From: Rhodospirillaceae bacterium
Lineage (GTDB): Bacteria; Pseudomonadota; Alphaproteobacteria; Dongiales; Dongiaceae
Length of the DNA: 64,000 nt
Reading direction: 5' to 3'
Assembly (NCBI GenBank): GCA_016712715.1
Contig: JADJQM010000002.1
Span: forward strand, 1,240,001-1,304,000
Shown: positions 26,863-35,472 of the stretch, one piece after another
Layout of the letters: each line of letters opens with the position of its first letter
Numbering within the stretch: position 1 is the first letter of the stretch
Program-made: the position numbers and the translations under genes
Notes under the pieces: generated by a model
What the model saw: the letters and a program-made list of their open reading frames with translations, nothing else
What the model was told of the DNA's origin: nothing
Databases searched by the model: none

Positions 26863-27291
26863 ATGCGCTTCTTTGCCGCCATGCTGACCGGCCTCCTCTT
26901 CTGCCTCGCTGGACCGGTCTTTTTTGTGTTCACCGCGCTGATCGGTGTCGGCGTCTATTTCGAGCTGCGCCACCGGGTGCCGGCGGCCCTCGCCATCCAT
27001 CAGATCACCAGCTGGATCGATCGCGGCGGACCCCCGATTGCGCTCGCCATCGCGGCCGTTCTGGCGCTTCTCTCGGCCTTCGCGGGCGGCGTTGCCATCG
27101 CGCGCATCCTGCCGAAAGCGCCCTATGACTGCTGCACTTTCGTCGCCTTCATCCTGTTCGGCGCAGCCATGGTGCTTGGTCTTGCGGCGCCCGGCCCGCG
27201 CCTGTGGCTGGTGGCGATCGCGGCCCTTATCTGGGTGGCGACGATCTACCTCGGTGCCAGGCTCGGCCGGCCGCGCGGCGCGGGGACCTGA
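26863..27291 (+). CDS. Small membrane protein, cassette copy 1 gene b
   Basis: 142 residues, four membrane segments. The N-terminus MRFFAAMLTGLLFCLAGPVF matches the protein at 32135-32608 (MMRLLGATLSGVIFCFVGPPF), and both share a GVAIARI/GIAAARI segment. Function is unknown. The start at ATG 26863 is chosen by alignment with the paralogue; an in-frame GTG at 26839 would overlap the preceding gene. Confidence 0.58.
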   Translation: MRFFAAMLTGLLFCLAGPVFFVFTALIGVGVYFELRHRVPAALAIHQITSWIDRGGPPIALAIAAVLALLSAFAGGVAIARILPKAPYDCCTFVAFILFGAAMVLGLAAPGPRLWLVAIAALIWVATIYLGARLGRPRGAGT

Positions 27292-27295
27292 ACCC

Positions 27296-27688
27296 TCAGC
27301 CGGCCTTCCGCCGGCCTGCCTTCTTGCGGGCGACGGTGGCCGCGGCTTCGCAGGTGCTGCGCAATTCTTCGAGCTCCTCCTCGGTCAAATGCTCGACACC
27401 GATGAAGGCGTCGCTCGCTGGCCGGTGCGAGCGCAGCAATTCGTCAAGCTTCACCTGGATGGCGGCGCTGTCGCGGTTCTGTGTGTTCTGGATGAGGAAC
27501 ACCATCAGGAAGGTGATGATCGTGGTGCCGGTGTTGATGAGGAGCTGCCAGGTCTCGGAAAAGCCGAACACCGGCCCGCAAGCGGCCCACACCACGACGG
27601 TCGCGCAGCACAGCACGAAGGTCATGGGCTTGCCGGTGGTGCGCGCAATGGCGTTGGCGAAGGTGGTGAACTTCTGTGACAGGGACAT
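27296..27688 (-). CDS. Low-affinity iron permease family protein
   Basis: 130 residues. The family core is recognisable: F-T-T-F-A-N-A-I-A at the start, GKPMTFVLCCATVVVWAACGP, the W-Q-L-L-I-N-T-G-T-T-I-I-T-F-L-M-V-F stretch, then LIQNTQNRD with an amphipathic acidic C-terminus (LTEEELEEL). Two membrane helices are predicted. Despite the family name, iron transport is unproven for bacterial members. ATG 27688 lies at the family start; it converges with the membrane protein ending at 27291. Confidence 0.8.
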   Translation of the reverse strand: MSLSQKFTTFANAIARTTGKPMTFVLCCATVVVWAACGPVFGFSETWQLLINTGTTIITFLMVFLIQNTQNRDSAAIQVKLDELLRSHRPASDAFIGVEHLTEEELEELRSTCEAAATVARKKAGRRKAG

Positions 27689-27914
27689 GAGACGGCTTTC
27701 CCGCTGCTGAGGTGGGGGAAGAAACCGGCAGCCGCGGCCTTCGTTCCCAGAGATCGTCACAGCTCCTGTCACAGGCCCCACCACAAGGCGGCATTATCTC
27801 CGAAAAACCCAGGGTCGCGCGGATATCGCGCGCACCGCCGGAACAAGCCGGCAGCCGCGGCATTGGGCCTTCAAGTCTCACCCACTTGCCTTGCGACATA
27901 ACAGGAGGTCGACC

Positions 27915-28529
27915 ATGACCAAGACCATCAGCGCGCTTTACGACACCTATGACAAGGCCGCAGCGGCGGTCCTGGAACTGGAACAGGCCGGCGTGCCGGC
28001 GGCTGATATCAGCCTCGTCTCCAACAATATCGAGGGTCGCCACCGCACTGACAAGGAAGCCGAGACTGCCGGCGACATCGCCGCCGACGGCGCCGGTGCT
28101 GGTTCACTGATCGGCGGTGGTGCCGGCTTGCTGGCCGGTCTCGGCATGATCGCCATTCCCGGCATCGGTCCCGTGGTCGCGGCCGGCTGGCTCGCCGCCA
28201 CCGCCGTGGGTGCTGCGGCGGGCGCCATTGCGGGCGCCATCGGCGGCGGCATCGTCGGCGCCATGACCCGCGCCGGTGTGACCGAGGAAGATGCGCATTT
28301 CTATGCCGAGGGTGTCCGGCGCGGCGGCAGCCTGGTCTCCGCCCGCGTCACTGACGAATTGGCGCCGCTTGCGCAGGAGATCCTCGACGGCCATGACCAT
28401 GTCGACATCAATGCCCGTCGCGACGTGTTCCGCGACAATGGCTGGCGCCAGTTCGACGAAAGCGGCCGCGCCCTTTCGGAAGAGGAAATCGCCCGCGCCC
28501 GCCAGGATCCGCGGATGCCCATGCTCTAG
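27915..28529 (+). CDS. General stress protein 17M-like glycine-zipper protein
   Basis: 204 residues. The N-terminal ~50 residues (ISALYDTYDKAAAAVLELEQAGVPAADISLVSNN) match the YflT/17M heat- and salt-stress domain. A long Gly/Ala-rich hydrophobic hairpin (about 63-118) follows, then a polar C-terminus. A very good ribosome-binding site, AGGAGG at 27903-27908, sits six bases before the ATG. It probably associates with the membrane under stress; mechanism unknown. A terminator-like hairpin follows at 28639. Confidence 0.72.
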   Translation: MTKTISALYDTYDKAAAAVLELEQAGVPAADISLVSNNIEGRHRTDKEAETAGDIAADGAGAGSLIGGGAGLLAGLGMIAIPGIGPVVAAGWLAATAVGAAAGAIAGAIGGGIVGAMTRAGVTEEDAHFYAEGVRRGGSLVSARVTDELAPLAQEILDGHDHVDINARRDVFRDNGWRQFDESGRALSEEEIARARQDPRMPML

Positions 28530-28638
28530 GGTCGATGCTCTGACCAGAGCCGATACCAGGCCGCATCGTCCCGCCAAAGCGTTTCTTAGATCTCGTCCCG
28601 CGATGTGAGCGACGCGGCGGAACGATACGGGGCCTGGC

Positions 28639-28678
28639 GATGGGGGCGGTCCAGCGATGGATCGCCCCCATCTTCTTC
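28639..28678 (+). terminator. Candidate intrinsic terminator
   Basis: A perfect 10-bp stem, GATGGGGGCG (28639-28648) and CGCCCCCATC (28663-28672), around a 14-base loop, followed by a pyrimidine/T-rich tail TTCTTC. It would end transcripts from the stress-protein gene. Confidence 0.55.
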
Positions 28679-28726
28679 AAGGCACCCTGCCGGGGAACAC
28701 TTGCCGCGCCATGTTGTTGAGATCCC

Positions 28727-29677
28727 ATGCAGACACTCCTCATCCACAATGATTCCGCCGGCGCCGGCCATCTCACCGCCGCCGAACTGACCGAGGCACT
28801 CTGCCATGGCGGCCTGGATATCCGGCATTGCGCGCCCGACGATCCAAGGCTTGATGCGCTTCTGGCCCAGCCATCGGAGATGGTGGTGCTGGCGGGCGGC
28901 GACGGCACCATCGCAAGGATCCTCGCGAAGATGCCGTTCCAGCAGAGGAAGGTGGCGATCGTGCCCTTGGGCACCGCCAACAACATCGCGCAATCCCTGG
29001 GTATCCTCGACGCCGCCAATCCCGGTGCCGGCAACGAGATCGTCAGCGCCTGGCGCCATGCCGACAGCCAGGCTTTCGATATCGGCCGCGTCACCGGCCC
29101 CTGGGGCGAGACCCGCTTTGCCGAGGCGGTCGGCATCGGCCCACTCGCCCGCGTGATCCTGCAGTTCAAGACCCAAGATGTGGCACCGGCCGACAGCATC
29201 CGCCTCGGTCGCGCGGCGTTTCACCATGCGCTGACCCATGCCGAACCGCTGCGCTCAAACATCCGTCTCGACGGCCATCCGCTCAATGGTCATCCGCAGG
29301 GTGGCGATCTGCTGCTGATGGAAGCGATGAACATCCGCCATGCGGGCTCGCGCCTGTGCCTTGCCCCCGATGCCGACATCGCCGACGGTCTGTTCGACGT
29401 GGTGACCATCGCCGTCGACCAGCGCCAGGCGATGCTGGATTGGGTGGCAAACGGCACCGATCAGGACAAGCCACCCTTGACCATCACCCGCGCCCGCTCG
29501 GTCGAGATCGACTGGCTGGGCGATCCCCTGCGCATTGACGATCATGCGCCGAAGATCACGGTCATGGTAGGCCCGGTCTCGATCGCTTTCGTCGCCGCGC
29601 AGCTCGACATCCTGGTGCCTTCGCGCCGCGACCGGTCCGGCCATGAGCAACCGGCGACCGAGGCGCTCGCCTCATGA
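28727..29677 (+). CDS. Diacylglycerol/lipid kinase family protein
   Basis: 316 residues of the DagK/YegS/BmrU catalytic fold: VVLAGGDGT (nucleotide site, about 53-61) and PLGTANNIAQ (80-89), with the later DGLFDVV typical of the second domain. It phosphorylates a lipid or sphingoid-like hydroxyl, substrate unknown. Its stop overlaps the start of the inositol-phosphatase-like gene (ATGA at 29674-29677), suggesting coupled phosphorylation and dephosphorylation steps. Confidence 0.87.
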   Translation: MQTLLIHNDSAGAGHLTAAELTEALCHGGLDIRHCAPDDPRLDALLAQPSEMVVLAGGDGTIARILAKMPFQQRKVAIVPLGTANNIAQSLGILDAANPGAGNEIVSAWRHADSQAFDIGRVTGPWGETRFAEAVGIGPLARVILQFKTQDVAPADSIRLGRAAFHHALTHAEPLRSNIRLDGHPLNGHPQGGDLLLMEAMNIRHAGSRLCLAPDADIADGLFDVVTIAVDQRQAMLDWVANGTDQDKPPLTITRARSVEIDWLGDPLRIDDHAPKITVMVGPVSIAFVAAQLDILVPSRRDRSGHEQPATEALAS

Positions 29678-30606
29678 CCTTCAGGATCGTGATGCCGCCC
29701 ACCCTCAGCGATGATCCGGTCGCCTTCGCGGCGGCGGAATTGGGTCTCGAGGCGGCAACTTTGCGCCGCATCGAAGCGACCGCCGTTGACCTCGCCCAGC
29801 TGGCCGGATCGGAAATCGTGCAGGCCCTGGGCCGCAGCCTCACCATCCGCTACAAATCCGTCGACCCGGCGAAGCTCACCGATCCCGCGGCGCCGATCAA
29901 TCTCTTCCGCGATCCCGTCTCCGAGGTCGACCAGCGTGTCGAAAAGCTGATCCGCGCGCGCCTCGCCGACAAATTTCCCGACCACGATATCCTGGGCGAG
30001 GAGATCGATACGGCGATCGGACACGAGAGCGATTTCATGTGGGCGGTCGATCCCATCGACGGCACCACCAATTTCATCAACGGCTTTCCGCTCTTTGCCG
30101 CCTCCATCGGCGTGCTCCATCGCGGCCGGCCGATCGCCGGCGCCATCTGGTGCTCGGTCAGCCACGCGCTTTATGCCGGCGTCTATCACGCCTGCCTCGG
30201 CGGCGACCTCCATTTCGACGGCGAGGCGATGCGCCCGCGTCTCACCCCCGGCATCCGCCGCCGGCTTGCCGGCGAACCCCATGCCGAACCCGATATCGAC
30301 CTGCCCTGGGACGTGCGCAAGACCGGCTCGGCCGCCCTCGAATGCGCCTTCGTGGCGGCGGGCCTGCTGCGTGTCGCGCGCTTCGAGCGGCCGAACATCT
30401 GGGACGTGGCCGCGGGCTTCGCTCTGGTCGAGGCCGCGGGCGGCAGCGTGCTCTCTTATGCCGAGCGCCAGTGGATGCCCTTCACGACCTTCGAGGCCCC
30501 GGCCGCCACGGACGGACTCGCCTCCCGGATCCGCGCCTGGCACCGGCCCATCATCATCGGCGATCCCGAAGGTGTGGCCCTCTTGCGCGCGCGCAACAGC
30601 GCCTAG
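29674..30606 (+). CDS. Inositol monophosphatase family protein
   Basis: 310 residues. The Mg-dependent phosphatase motifs are present: GEE (108-110), DPIDGTTNF (126-134) and the second-metal WDVAAGFALVEAAGG near residue 247. The family also contains fructose-1,6-bisphosphatase, PAP phosphatase and histidinol-phosphatase enzymes, so the substrate is open. An N-terminal extension of ~40 residues precedes the fold. It is coupled to the lipid kinase gene by a four-base overlap. Confidence 0.88.
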   Translation: MTFRIVMPPTLSDDPVAFAAAELGLEAATLRRIEATAVDLAQLAGSEIVQALGRSLTIRYKSVDPAKLTDPAAPINLFRDPVSEVDQRVEKLIRARLADKFPDHDILGEEIDTAIGHESDFMWAVDPIDGTTNFINGFPLFAASIGVLHRGRPIAGAIWCSVSHALYAGVYHACLGGDLHFDGEAMRPRLTPGIRRRLAGEPHAEPDIDLPWDVRKTGSAALECAFVAAGLLRVARFERPNIWDVAAGFALVEAAGGSVLSYAERQWMPFTTFEAPAATDGLASRIRAWHRPIIIGDPEGVALLRARNSA

Positions 30607-30639
30607 CAGGTCCGGCCAGACTCATCAGGCCAGCGCTCT

Positions 30640-30975
30640 TCACTGCAACGCTTTGGGGATGCGCGGTGGCAGGTTGCTGGGCCTCTTCGGATTGGTCGGC
30701 ATCGCATCGTTGTCGAGCGACGGCACGGCGCGCGGCAGCAGCGGTTTTTGTCGCGGCTTGTTGATCGTCTCGCGGGGATTGGGGCGGGGGTCGATCGCGG
30801 CGCGGCACTTCGCGCGGCGCGGTTCGATGAGGTCCTGGCAATCGGTGCCGGGCGGATAGCCGGTATTATTCCCGCCATTGTACTGGGCGACAGCCGGCGC
30901 CGCGCCATCTGCCAGCAAGATCAACAGGCCCAGCAGACAGGCGACGCCAAGCTGTCGCGCGCTATTCCTTGGCAC
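30640..30975 (-). CDS. Small secreted proline-rich protein of unknown function
   Basis: About 111 residues: a signal peptide (GVACLLGLLILLADGAAP, cleavage after AVA), then a Pro/Arg/Lys-rich mature part with two cysteines (TDCQDLIEPRRAKCR). No family recognised. GTG 30975 is proposed as start; ATG 30996 is possible and would overlap the upstream gene by 35 bases instead of 14. It is probably in one operon with the PepSY-like gene. Confidence 0.45.
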   Translation of the reverse strand: MPRNSARQLGVACLLGLLILLADGAAPAVAQYNGGNNTGYPPGTDCQDLIEPRRAKCRAAIDPRPNPRETINKPRQKPLLPRAVPSLDNDAMPTNPKRPSNLPPRIPKALQ

Positions 30976-31324
30976 CCAGAATATTGCCCTCCGCATCGAC
31001 CACGATGTCATAGGTGGCACCGTCCAGCATGGCCGTGCCGCGATAGACATAGCGGCCCTCGCGGGTGAGGCCGGATACCTGATTGTAGCCGGCATTCAGC
31101 ACCCAAAGCTGCGCCTCCTGTTCGGAAAAATCCACCGGTTGCAGCGCCTGGTCGACGACATTGGCCTCGATCACATTGGCCGGGATCACATTGGTCGGGA
31201 TCACATGGGCGCCGATCACATGGGCCGTATCGAAACCTTCGTCCGCCGCGACCGGCACGGTCCAGACTGCGCTGCCAAGCAGCAGTACCATCACCATCGA
31301 TTTCCGCATTGTCATAAACTGCAT
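30962..31324 (-). CDS. Secreted PepSY-like protein with pentapeptide repeats
   Basis: 120 residues. The signal peptide is MRKSMVMVLLLGSAVWTVPVAA. Next comes a tandem series of five-residue blocks (HVIGA, HVIPT, NVIPA, NVIEA, NVVDQ), then a C-terminal PepSY-like fold (LNAGYNQVSGLTREGRYVYR; YDIVVDAEGNILG). PepSY domains often bind or inhibit peptidases or sense periplasmic state. The start ATG 31324 has a strong AGGAGG six bases upstream. Confidence 0.6.
   Translation of the reverse strand: MQFMTMRKSMVMVLLLGSAVWTVPVAADEGFDTAHVIGAHVIPTNVIPANVIEANVVDQALQPVDFSEQEAQLWVLNAGYNQVSGLTREGRYVYRGTAMLDGATYDIVVDAEGNILGAKE
31154..31228. repeat. In-frame 15-bp tandem repeat, five units
   Basis: Units gacgacattggcctc, gatcacattggccgg, gatcacattggtcgg, gatcacatgggcgcc and gatcacatgggccgt (plus strand), encoding the (H/N)VI-x-x blocks of the PepSY-like protein. 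The second and third units differ by one base, consistent with expansion by slippage. Confidence 0.88.
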
Positions 31325-31554
31325 CGCTGACCTCCTTGGGGAAAACCCCCTCCAGTCACCTACCCAAAGAAACACCCTGGGCGGGATGGCGGTTCCCATC
31401 TCCGGCGGGCTCCCTTGTTTCAGCAATGAGTCCAACAGCTTGCCGTGGCCGCATTAAGGCAATTTCAGGGTATTGTCGCGCCCCGGTTGTAGCGACGCTG
31501 GCATGCCCCTATAAAGACAACAGCGATTTCACCGACCACGCACGAGTCCACACC

Positions 31555-32076
31555 ATGCGCTTCCTGGCCGCTCTCGCCGCGGGAATGCTGATCTACATCG
31601 CCGGCGCCTCGCCCTTTAGCAGTTTCCTGCACGTCCTGGCGATCACCGGCCTTCTTCAGGTCGAGCGCTTGCCGGACGAGCCGGCGATCTTCTACTTGTT
31701 CATTTTTCGGGTCGATCCGACGCTCGGTCTCAGCATACTGAATTTTCAGATGGCGTCTTTCGCCTGCCTTGCCGGTTGTGCCGTGGCAATGCTGGTGCGC
31801 CGGTGGGCCTATCTCGTCGCAATGCTCCTGCTGGTCGCCATTTTCCTGGTGCCTTACTGGTACTATCTGCCAATTGATATGGACATCCTTGCCAACATGG
31901 ACTGGTATCGGGCCCATGTGGCGCCCTGGTGGCCCTATGCGATCTGGCGCGGCAATCTGTTTGGCGGCTTGATGGTCGCTGGCACCTGTCTCGGCATCTA
32001 TCTCACCTGCCGCCTGCGCGCGGTGCCTGCCACGCCTGTCGCCCAGTCGGCGCCGCAACCGGTCGTGGCCGGCTAG
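31555..32076 (+). CDS. Small membrane protein, cassette copy 2 gene a
   Basis: 173 residues, four or five hydrophobic segments (including LAALAAGMLIYIAGA and VAMLLLVAIFLVPYWYYL). No known family. It corresponds to the protein at 26378-26845 by size, topology and gene order. ATG 31555 is the first Met followed by a membrane segment; the frame is open to 31336 without a plausible start. A small membrane gene of the same paralogous type follows at 32135. Confidence 0.55.
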   Translation: MRFLAALAAGMLIYIAGASPFSSFLHVLAITGLLQVERLPDEPAIFYLFIFRVDPTLGLSILNFQMASFACLAGCAVAMLVRRWAYLVAMLLLVAIFLVPYWYYLPIDMDILANMDWYRAHVAPWWPYAIWRGNLFGGLMVAGTCLGIYLTCRLRAVPATPVAQSAPQPVVAG

Positions 32077-32134
32077 CCGTCATGCGGCGATTGACCGGTG
32101 CCGCCCGCTACCTCGGACCCAGGATTCGTTGGCC

Positions 32135-32608
32135 ATGATGCGGCTGCTTGGCGCAACCCTCAGCGGTGTCATCTTCTGCTTTGTCGGGCCGCCCTTTGCG
32201 CTCCTGGCGATGGTCGGCCTGGGCACCCTCTATTTCATGCGTATCGGTTACACGGGCAGCGACGCCCTCCGGCGCTTCATCGACATGATGGACCAGCTGT
32301 CGGAGGCGATCGGCCTCACCGCGACGCTGGTGCTGCTGCTTGGGCTCTGCGCCGTCGCCGCCCTGTCGGCGGGGATCGCCGCAGCGCGAATCACGCGCCC
32401 ATACGCCTATGTGGCCAGCTCCTTCATCATTCTCATCTGCGCCGGCACATTGCTCTTCATCGGCCGCCGCGCGCCCGAGCCGCTCTATCTGTGGCTGTTC
32501 ATCCTTGGCGGAACGGTCTCAGTGCTGGTGGGTGCCTGGGTCGGCGGCCGCACTTACTGGCCGGACCCGCGCCCCACCTCTCAACCGGCGCCGCGCGACC
32601 GCGCCTGA
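32135..32608 (+). CDS. Small membrane protein, cassette copy 2 gene b
   Basis: 157 residues with four membrane segments; N-terminus MMRLLGATLSGVIFCFVGPPF is clearly related to the product of 26863-27291. The C-terminal tail is polar (GGRTYWPDPRP). Function unknown. Start at ATG 32135 or 32138. Confidence 0.58.
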   Translation: MMRLLGATLSGVIFCFVGPPFALLAMVGLGTLYFMRIGYTGSDALRRFIDMMDQLSEAIGLTATLVLLLGLCAVAALSAGIAAARITRPYAYVASSFIILICAGTLLFIGRRAPEPLYLWLFILGGTVSVLVGAWVGGRTYWPDPRPTSQPAPRDRA

Positions 32609-32650
32609 TGCGCCTGCAACTTGGCGCTCAGTCGTCTGCTGATCAGAACG

Positions 32651-32694
32651 AAAAGAGCGGAGTCCGGCCCGCTGGGGCGCTGGCCGGACTCCGC
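32651..32694 (-). terminator. Intrinsic terminator of the fasciclin gene
   Basis: A perfect 13-bp inverted repeat (32657-32669 and 32682-32694; arm GCGGAGTCCGGCC) with a 12-base loop. On the minus strand it is followed by TCTTTTC, 22 bases past the fasciclin stop codon. This is a textbook rho-independent terminator. Confidence 0.85.
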
Positions 32695-32716
32695 CCGTCA
32701 CTGTCCCGACAGGATC

Positions 32717-33286
32717 TTACGGGAGCAGCACGGTATCGATCACGTGAATGACGCCGTTCGACTGGTTGACATCGGCGATGGTGACCTTGGCGACATGGCC
32801 CTTCGCGTCGGTGATGGTGATGCCGTCGGCGGTCTCGGCGAAGGTGAGCTCAGCGCCGTTCACCGTCTTCACCATGGCCTTGCCGTTGCCGGCCTTGATC
32901 GCCGCATCGACCGCGGCCGCGTCCACTTTGCCCGGCACGACGTGATAGGTGAGGATCGCGGTGAGCGTCTCCTTGCTCTCCGGCTTCAGCAGTGTCTCGA
33001 CGGTGCCGGCGGGCAGCGCCGCGAACGCCTCATTGGTGGGGGCAAACACCGTGAACGGGCCCGGGCCCTGCAGCGTTTCGACGAGACCGGCCGCCTTCAC
33101 CGCCGCCACCAGCGTGGTGTGGTCCTTGGAATTGGCGGCATTCTCGACGATGTTCTTGCTGTCATACATGGCAGCGCCGCCGACCATCGGATTCTCGGCC
33201 GCGATGGCCAGCATCGATCCACCCGACAGCAGGCCCACAACCGTCAACGTGGCCAGAAAATTGGTGGCCAGAAATTTGCGCGTCAT
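32717..33286 (-). CDS. Secreted fasciclin (FAS1) domain protein
   Basis: 189 residues: signal peptide (LATLTVVGLLSGGSMLAIAA) and one FAS1 domain with its two conserved stretches, GPFTVFAPTNEAFAALP (H1-type) and ILTYHVVPGKV (the YH motif), ending NGVIHVIDTVLLP (H2-type). Fasciclin domains mediate adhesion or act as exported stress-related proteins. It has its own terminator, so it is probably monocistronic. Confidence 0.93.
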   Translation of the reverse strand: MTRKFLATNFLATLTVVGLLSGGSMLAIAAENPMVGGAAMYDSKNIVENAANSKDHTTLVAAVKAAGLVETLQGPGPFTVFAPTNEAFAALPAGTVETLLKPESKETLTAILTYHVVPGKVDAAAVDAAIKAGNGKAMVKTVNGAELTFAETADGITITDAKGHVAKVTIADVNQSNGVIHVIDTVLLP

Positions 33287-33439
33287 CTCATCACTCCCGA
33301 TCTGTGGCGCGGCTGAGTTGATCTCGGCCGCATGAAATCACTTACGGGGCGATTTCGGCGCTGGATGTGCGGGAAAAAATATCGCGGAAAGGCCACGGCA
33401 GGCGGTGATCCAAGAATCGCCGCAGCACCTATAACCGCC

Positions 33440-33793
33440 TCAATGCCCGATGCTGGATTTGCGCCGTGGATGGGTCGCAAGGCCGGTCGAGCCCTTGTCG
33501 AGCCCGGTTGAGCTCGGCTCGCTGGGCGGCCGCTGCAGCCATTCGCTGGGCAGCGGCGACGTTTTCATCCGGGCCGGGTTGCGGTCGGTCTTCGGCCGCT
33601 GGTCGCTCTCGCCGCGCGGCGTGTCCTTGATCCGGTCGCTGTTTGAGGGCGGCAGCTTGCGGCAATTGGCACCGGCCTGGCCGCAGCGCGTCGGATCGCG
33701 CAACTGTCCGCTATCGGCCAGCGCCGGCTGAGCCGCGAGGAGCAGGCTCGACGCCAGCGCGGCCAGGGCAATATGTCTGCATAACTGTCGCAT
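33440..33793 (-). CDS. Small secreted protein of unknown function
   Basis: 117 residues: signal peptide (LCRHIALAALASSLLLAAQPALA) followed by a polar, Pro/Ser/Arg-rich, low-complexity mature chain with one Cys pair (RCGQAGANCRKLPPS). No family recognised. Composition resembles the small secreted protein at 30640-30975 but no alignment is evident. GC-rich codon bias supports coding. Confidence 0.5.
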   Translation of the reverse strand: MRQLCRHIALAALASSLLLAAQPALADSGQLRDPTRCGQAGANCRKLPPSNSDRIKDTPRGESDQRPKTDRNPARMKTSPLPSEWLQRPPSEPSSTGLDKGSTGLATHPRRKSSIGH

Positions 33794-33879
33794 GGCGTGA
33801 CCGCCTTTCTGTCTGTTCTACAGAAATGGCGTCTCCCCTGGCCGATGTCATCGGCTGGGCGTCAAAATAAAGGGGACCT

Positions 33880-34437
33880 TCAAACCGGCCGGGCGAGGCG
33901 CAGCCGGCCGGCCTCGAAACCTTCCCGGGCGACATAGTCCTCGATCACCAGGCATTGGCGCACCTGCCCCTGCCCATCGCCGAGCGGGCAGATGAGATAT
34001 TCGACGTCGAGCGCCGATTGATGCGTGATCTGCGCAAAGGCCATGCCCTGTCCCGGCCGGCGCGTGTCGCTGACCAGGCGATAGGCGCGCGTCAGGTCCG
34101 CCGTCGCGCAGATGTCGAACGCCAGCTCGTCGAGATAGGTGTTGGTGAAATCCATGCCGGAGAAATGCACCACCGCCGTTCCCACCAGCCGGTAGAAGAC
34201 GCGGAACGGATTCTGGTGGAGATCGACGATCAGCACATAGGGCAGCAATGCCTTGATCTCCGCGGGATCGATGTCGCTGCGCTGCGGCAGGGCGCCCAGG
34301 CGCCGTGACTGCCAATAGCGGTAGAGCGCCGCGACCCGGTTCGAGCGGAAGGCAGGCGTCGCCTCGCCCCTGAACAGGTCAAACGAGGCGCGGTCCGGTT
34401 TGATAAAGTTCACCGCTACGTCCATCACCTGGTACAT
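33880..34437 (-). CDS. PAS_5-type PAS domain protein, copy 3
   Basis: About 185 residues. Core: LGALPQRSDIDPAEIKALLPY, FRVFYRLVGTAVVHFSGMD, FTNTYLDEL, then a C-terminal strand VEYLICPLGDGQGQVRQCLVIEDY. It is closest to the copy at 38359 (RVRYRLTGTRVDEWNGMNLAGLYLDEL). The start could be ATG 34437 or 34425; neither has a well-spaced ribosome-binding site. Confidence 0.68.
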   Translation of the reverse strand: MYQVMDVAVNFIKPDRASFDLFRGEATPAFRSNRVAALYRYWQSRRLGALPQRSDIDPAEIKALLPYVLIVDLHQNPFRVFYRLVGTAVVHFSGMDFTNTYLDELAFDICATADLTRAYRLVSDTRRPGQGMAFAQITHQSALDVEYLICPLGDGQGQVRQCLVIEDYVAREGFEAGRLRLARPV

Positions 34438-34460
34438 CCCTGAAATGGCGTCTGGCGCGG

Positions 34461-34488
34461 CCCAGTCCAATTTTCCCAGTCCAATTTT
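34461..34488. repeat. 14-bp direct tandem duplication upstream of PAS_5 copy 3
   Basis: cccagtccaatttt occurs twice, head to tail, in the intergenic region between the PAS_5 and SRAP genes. No protein-coding role is apparent. Confidence 0.85.
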
Positions 34489-34638
34489 CCCTGGCCCACC
34501 TTCTCCCAGGAGGACAACCATGGGTGGGAAAGCCGCGCCGGCAATACCAGCGAGTGTGGCGGGCAAAATGTTAACGCATGGTAAAGGTCTGCGGCGGAAC
34601 GAGCCCCTGTCACAGGAAAAGTGGTCCAATCTCACACG

Positions 34639-35295
34639 TCAGTCCAACAGGTCCGGCCCCTCATTCTTCACGCTGTTGACCCGCGTCGAGACGATGCGCT
34701 CCGTCAGCACCTCTTCGCCCGGCGCTTTCAACAGCAGGGCCGCCGCCTCGGGCGGGCCGCTGAGCCAGGTTTCCAGCTCGGCTTCCTCCAGGATCACCGG
34801 CATGCGGTCGTGGAAGCTGGACATCCAGCGATTGGCGGCGGTGACGACGATGGTGAAGCTGGCGATGGTCTCGCTGCCGTCCTTCGCGCGCCAGCTGTCA
34901 TAGAGCCCGGCCAGGGCCAGCATCGCGCCGTCCTGCCGTTCGAAGAGATGCGGGATCTTGGCGCCCTTGGGGCCGGTCCATTCATAGAACCCGTCGGCCG
35001 GCACGATGCACCGCCGCTTGGCGAAGGGCTGGGCAAAGGTCGGCTTCTCGCGCACCGATTCCGCGCGCGCGTTGAAGGTGGCGAAGCTGGCCTTGCCCTC
35101 CTTCGACCAGGATGGAATGAGGCCCCATTTCTTCAGCGCGAGGCGCCGGCTGGCCGGATCCTCGGCCAGAACCACCGCCACCTCCTGGGTCGGTGCCACA
35201 TTTTCGCGCTGGCCGAAATTCGGCACCGGTCCCTTGATGCTGAAAAAGCTCTGCATCTGGTTGGCGGAGCTCTTCTGCACAAACCGTCCGCACAT
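34639..35295 (-). CDS. SOS response-associated (SRAP/YedK-HMCES) protein
   Basis: 218 residues. Starts MCGRF, with Cys2 being the residue that cross-links to abasic sites in single-stranded DNA. Other SRAP motifs are present: NVAPTQEVAVV, WGLIPSW, NARAES, RRCIVPADGFYEW and HDRMPVIL. It protects abasic sites at replication forks. An upstream Met extension (to 35403) is excluded because Cys2 must be N-terminal. A near-perfect direct repeat (cttgtccgttcc at 35307 and 35321) lies just upstream. Confidence 0.94.
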   Translation of the reverse strand: MCGRFVQKSSANQMQSFFSIKGPVPNFGQRENVAPTQEVAVVLAEDPASRRLALKKWGLIPSWSKEGKASFATFNARAESVREKPTFAQPFAKRRCIVPADGFYEWTGPKGAKIPHLFERQDGAMLALAGLYDSWRAKDGSETIASFTIVVTAANRWMSSFHDRMPVILEEAELETWLSGPPEAAALLLKAPGEEVLTERIVSTRVNSVKNEGPDLLD

Positions 35296-35472
35296 GATCC
35301 CTCCACCTTGTCCGTTCCGCCTTGTCCGTTCCTGGCGCCTGGCAATCAGGCTGGTTTGCGCCCATTGCCGGTGATGGCAGCGGGCGCCCGGTGCTTGCGA
35401 CAAAGCTGGGTGACCGGCTGCAGCCCTTGATCCAGCAGTCGCGACATGATGCTCCCTCAGCCCATCATTCCT

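Noticed and set aside
31154..31228. Regular 15-bp repeat considered as a CRISPR array
   Set aside because: Units are contiguous without spacers, lie in frame within a coding sequence, and no cas genes are present.
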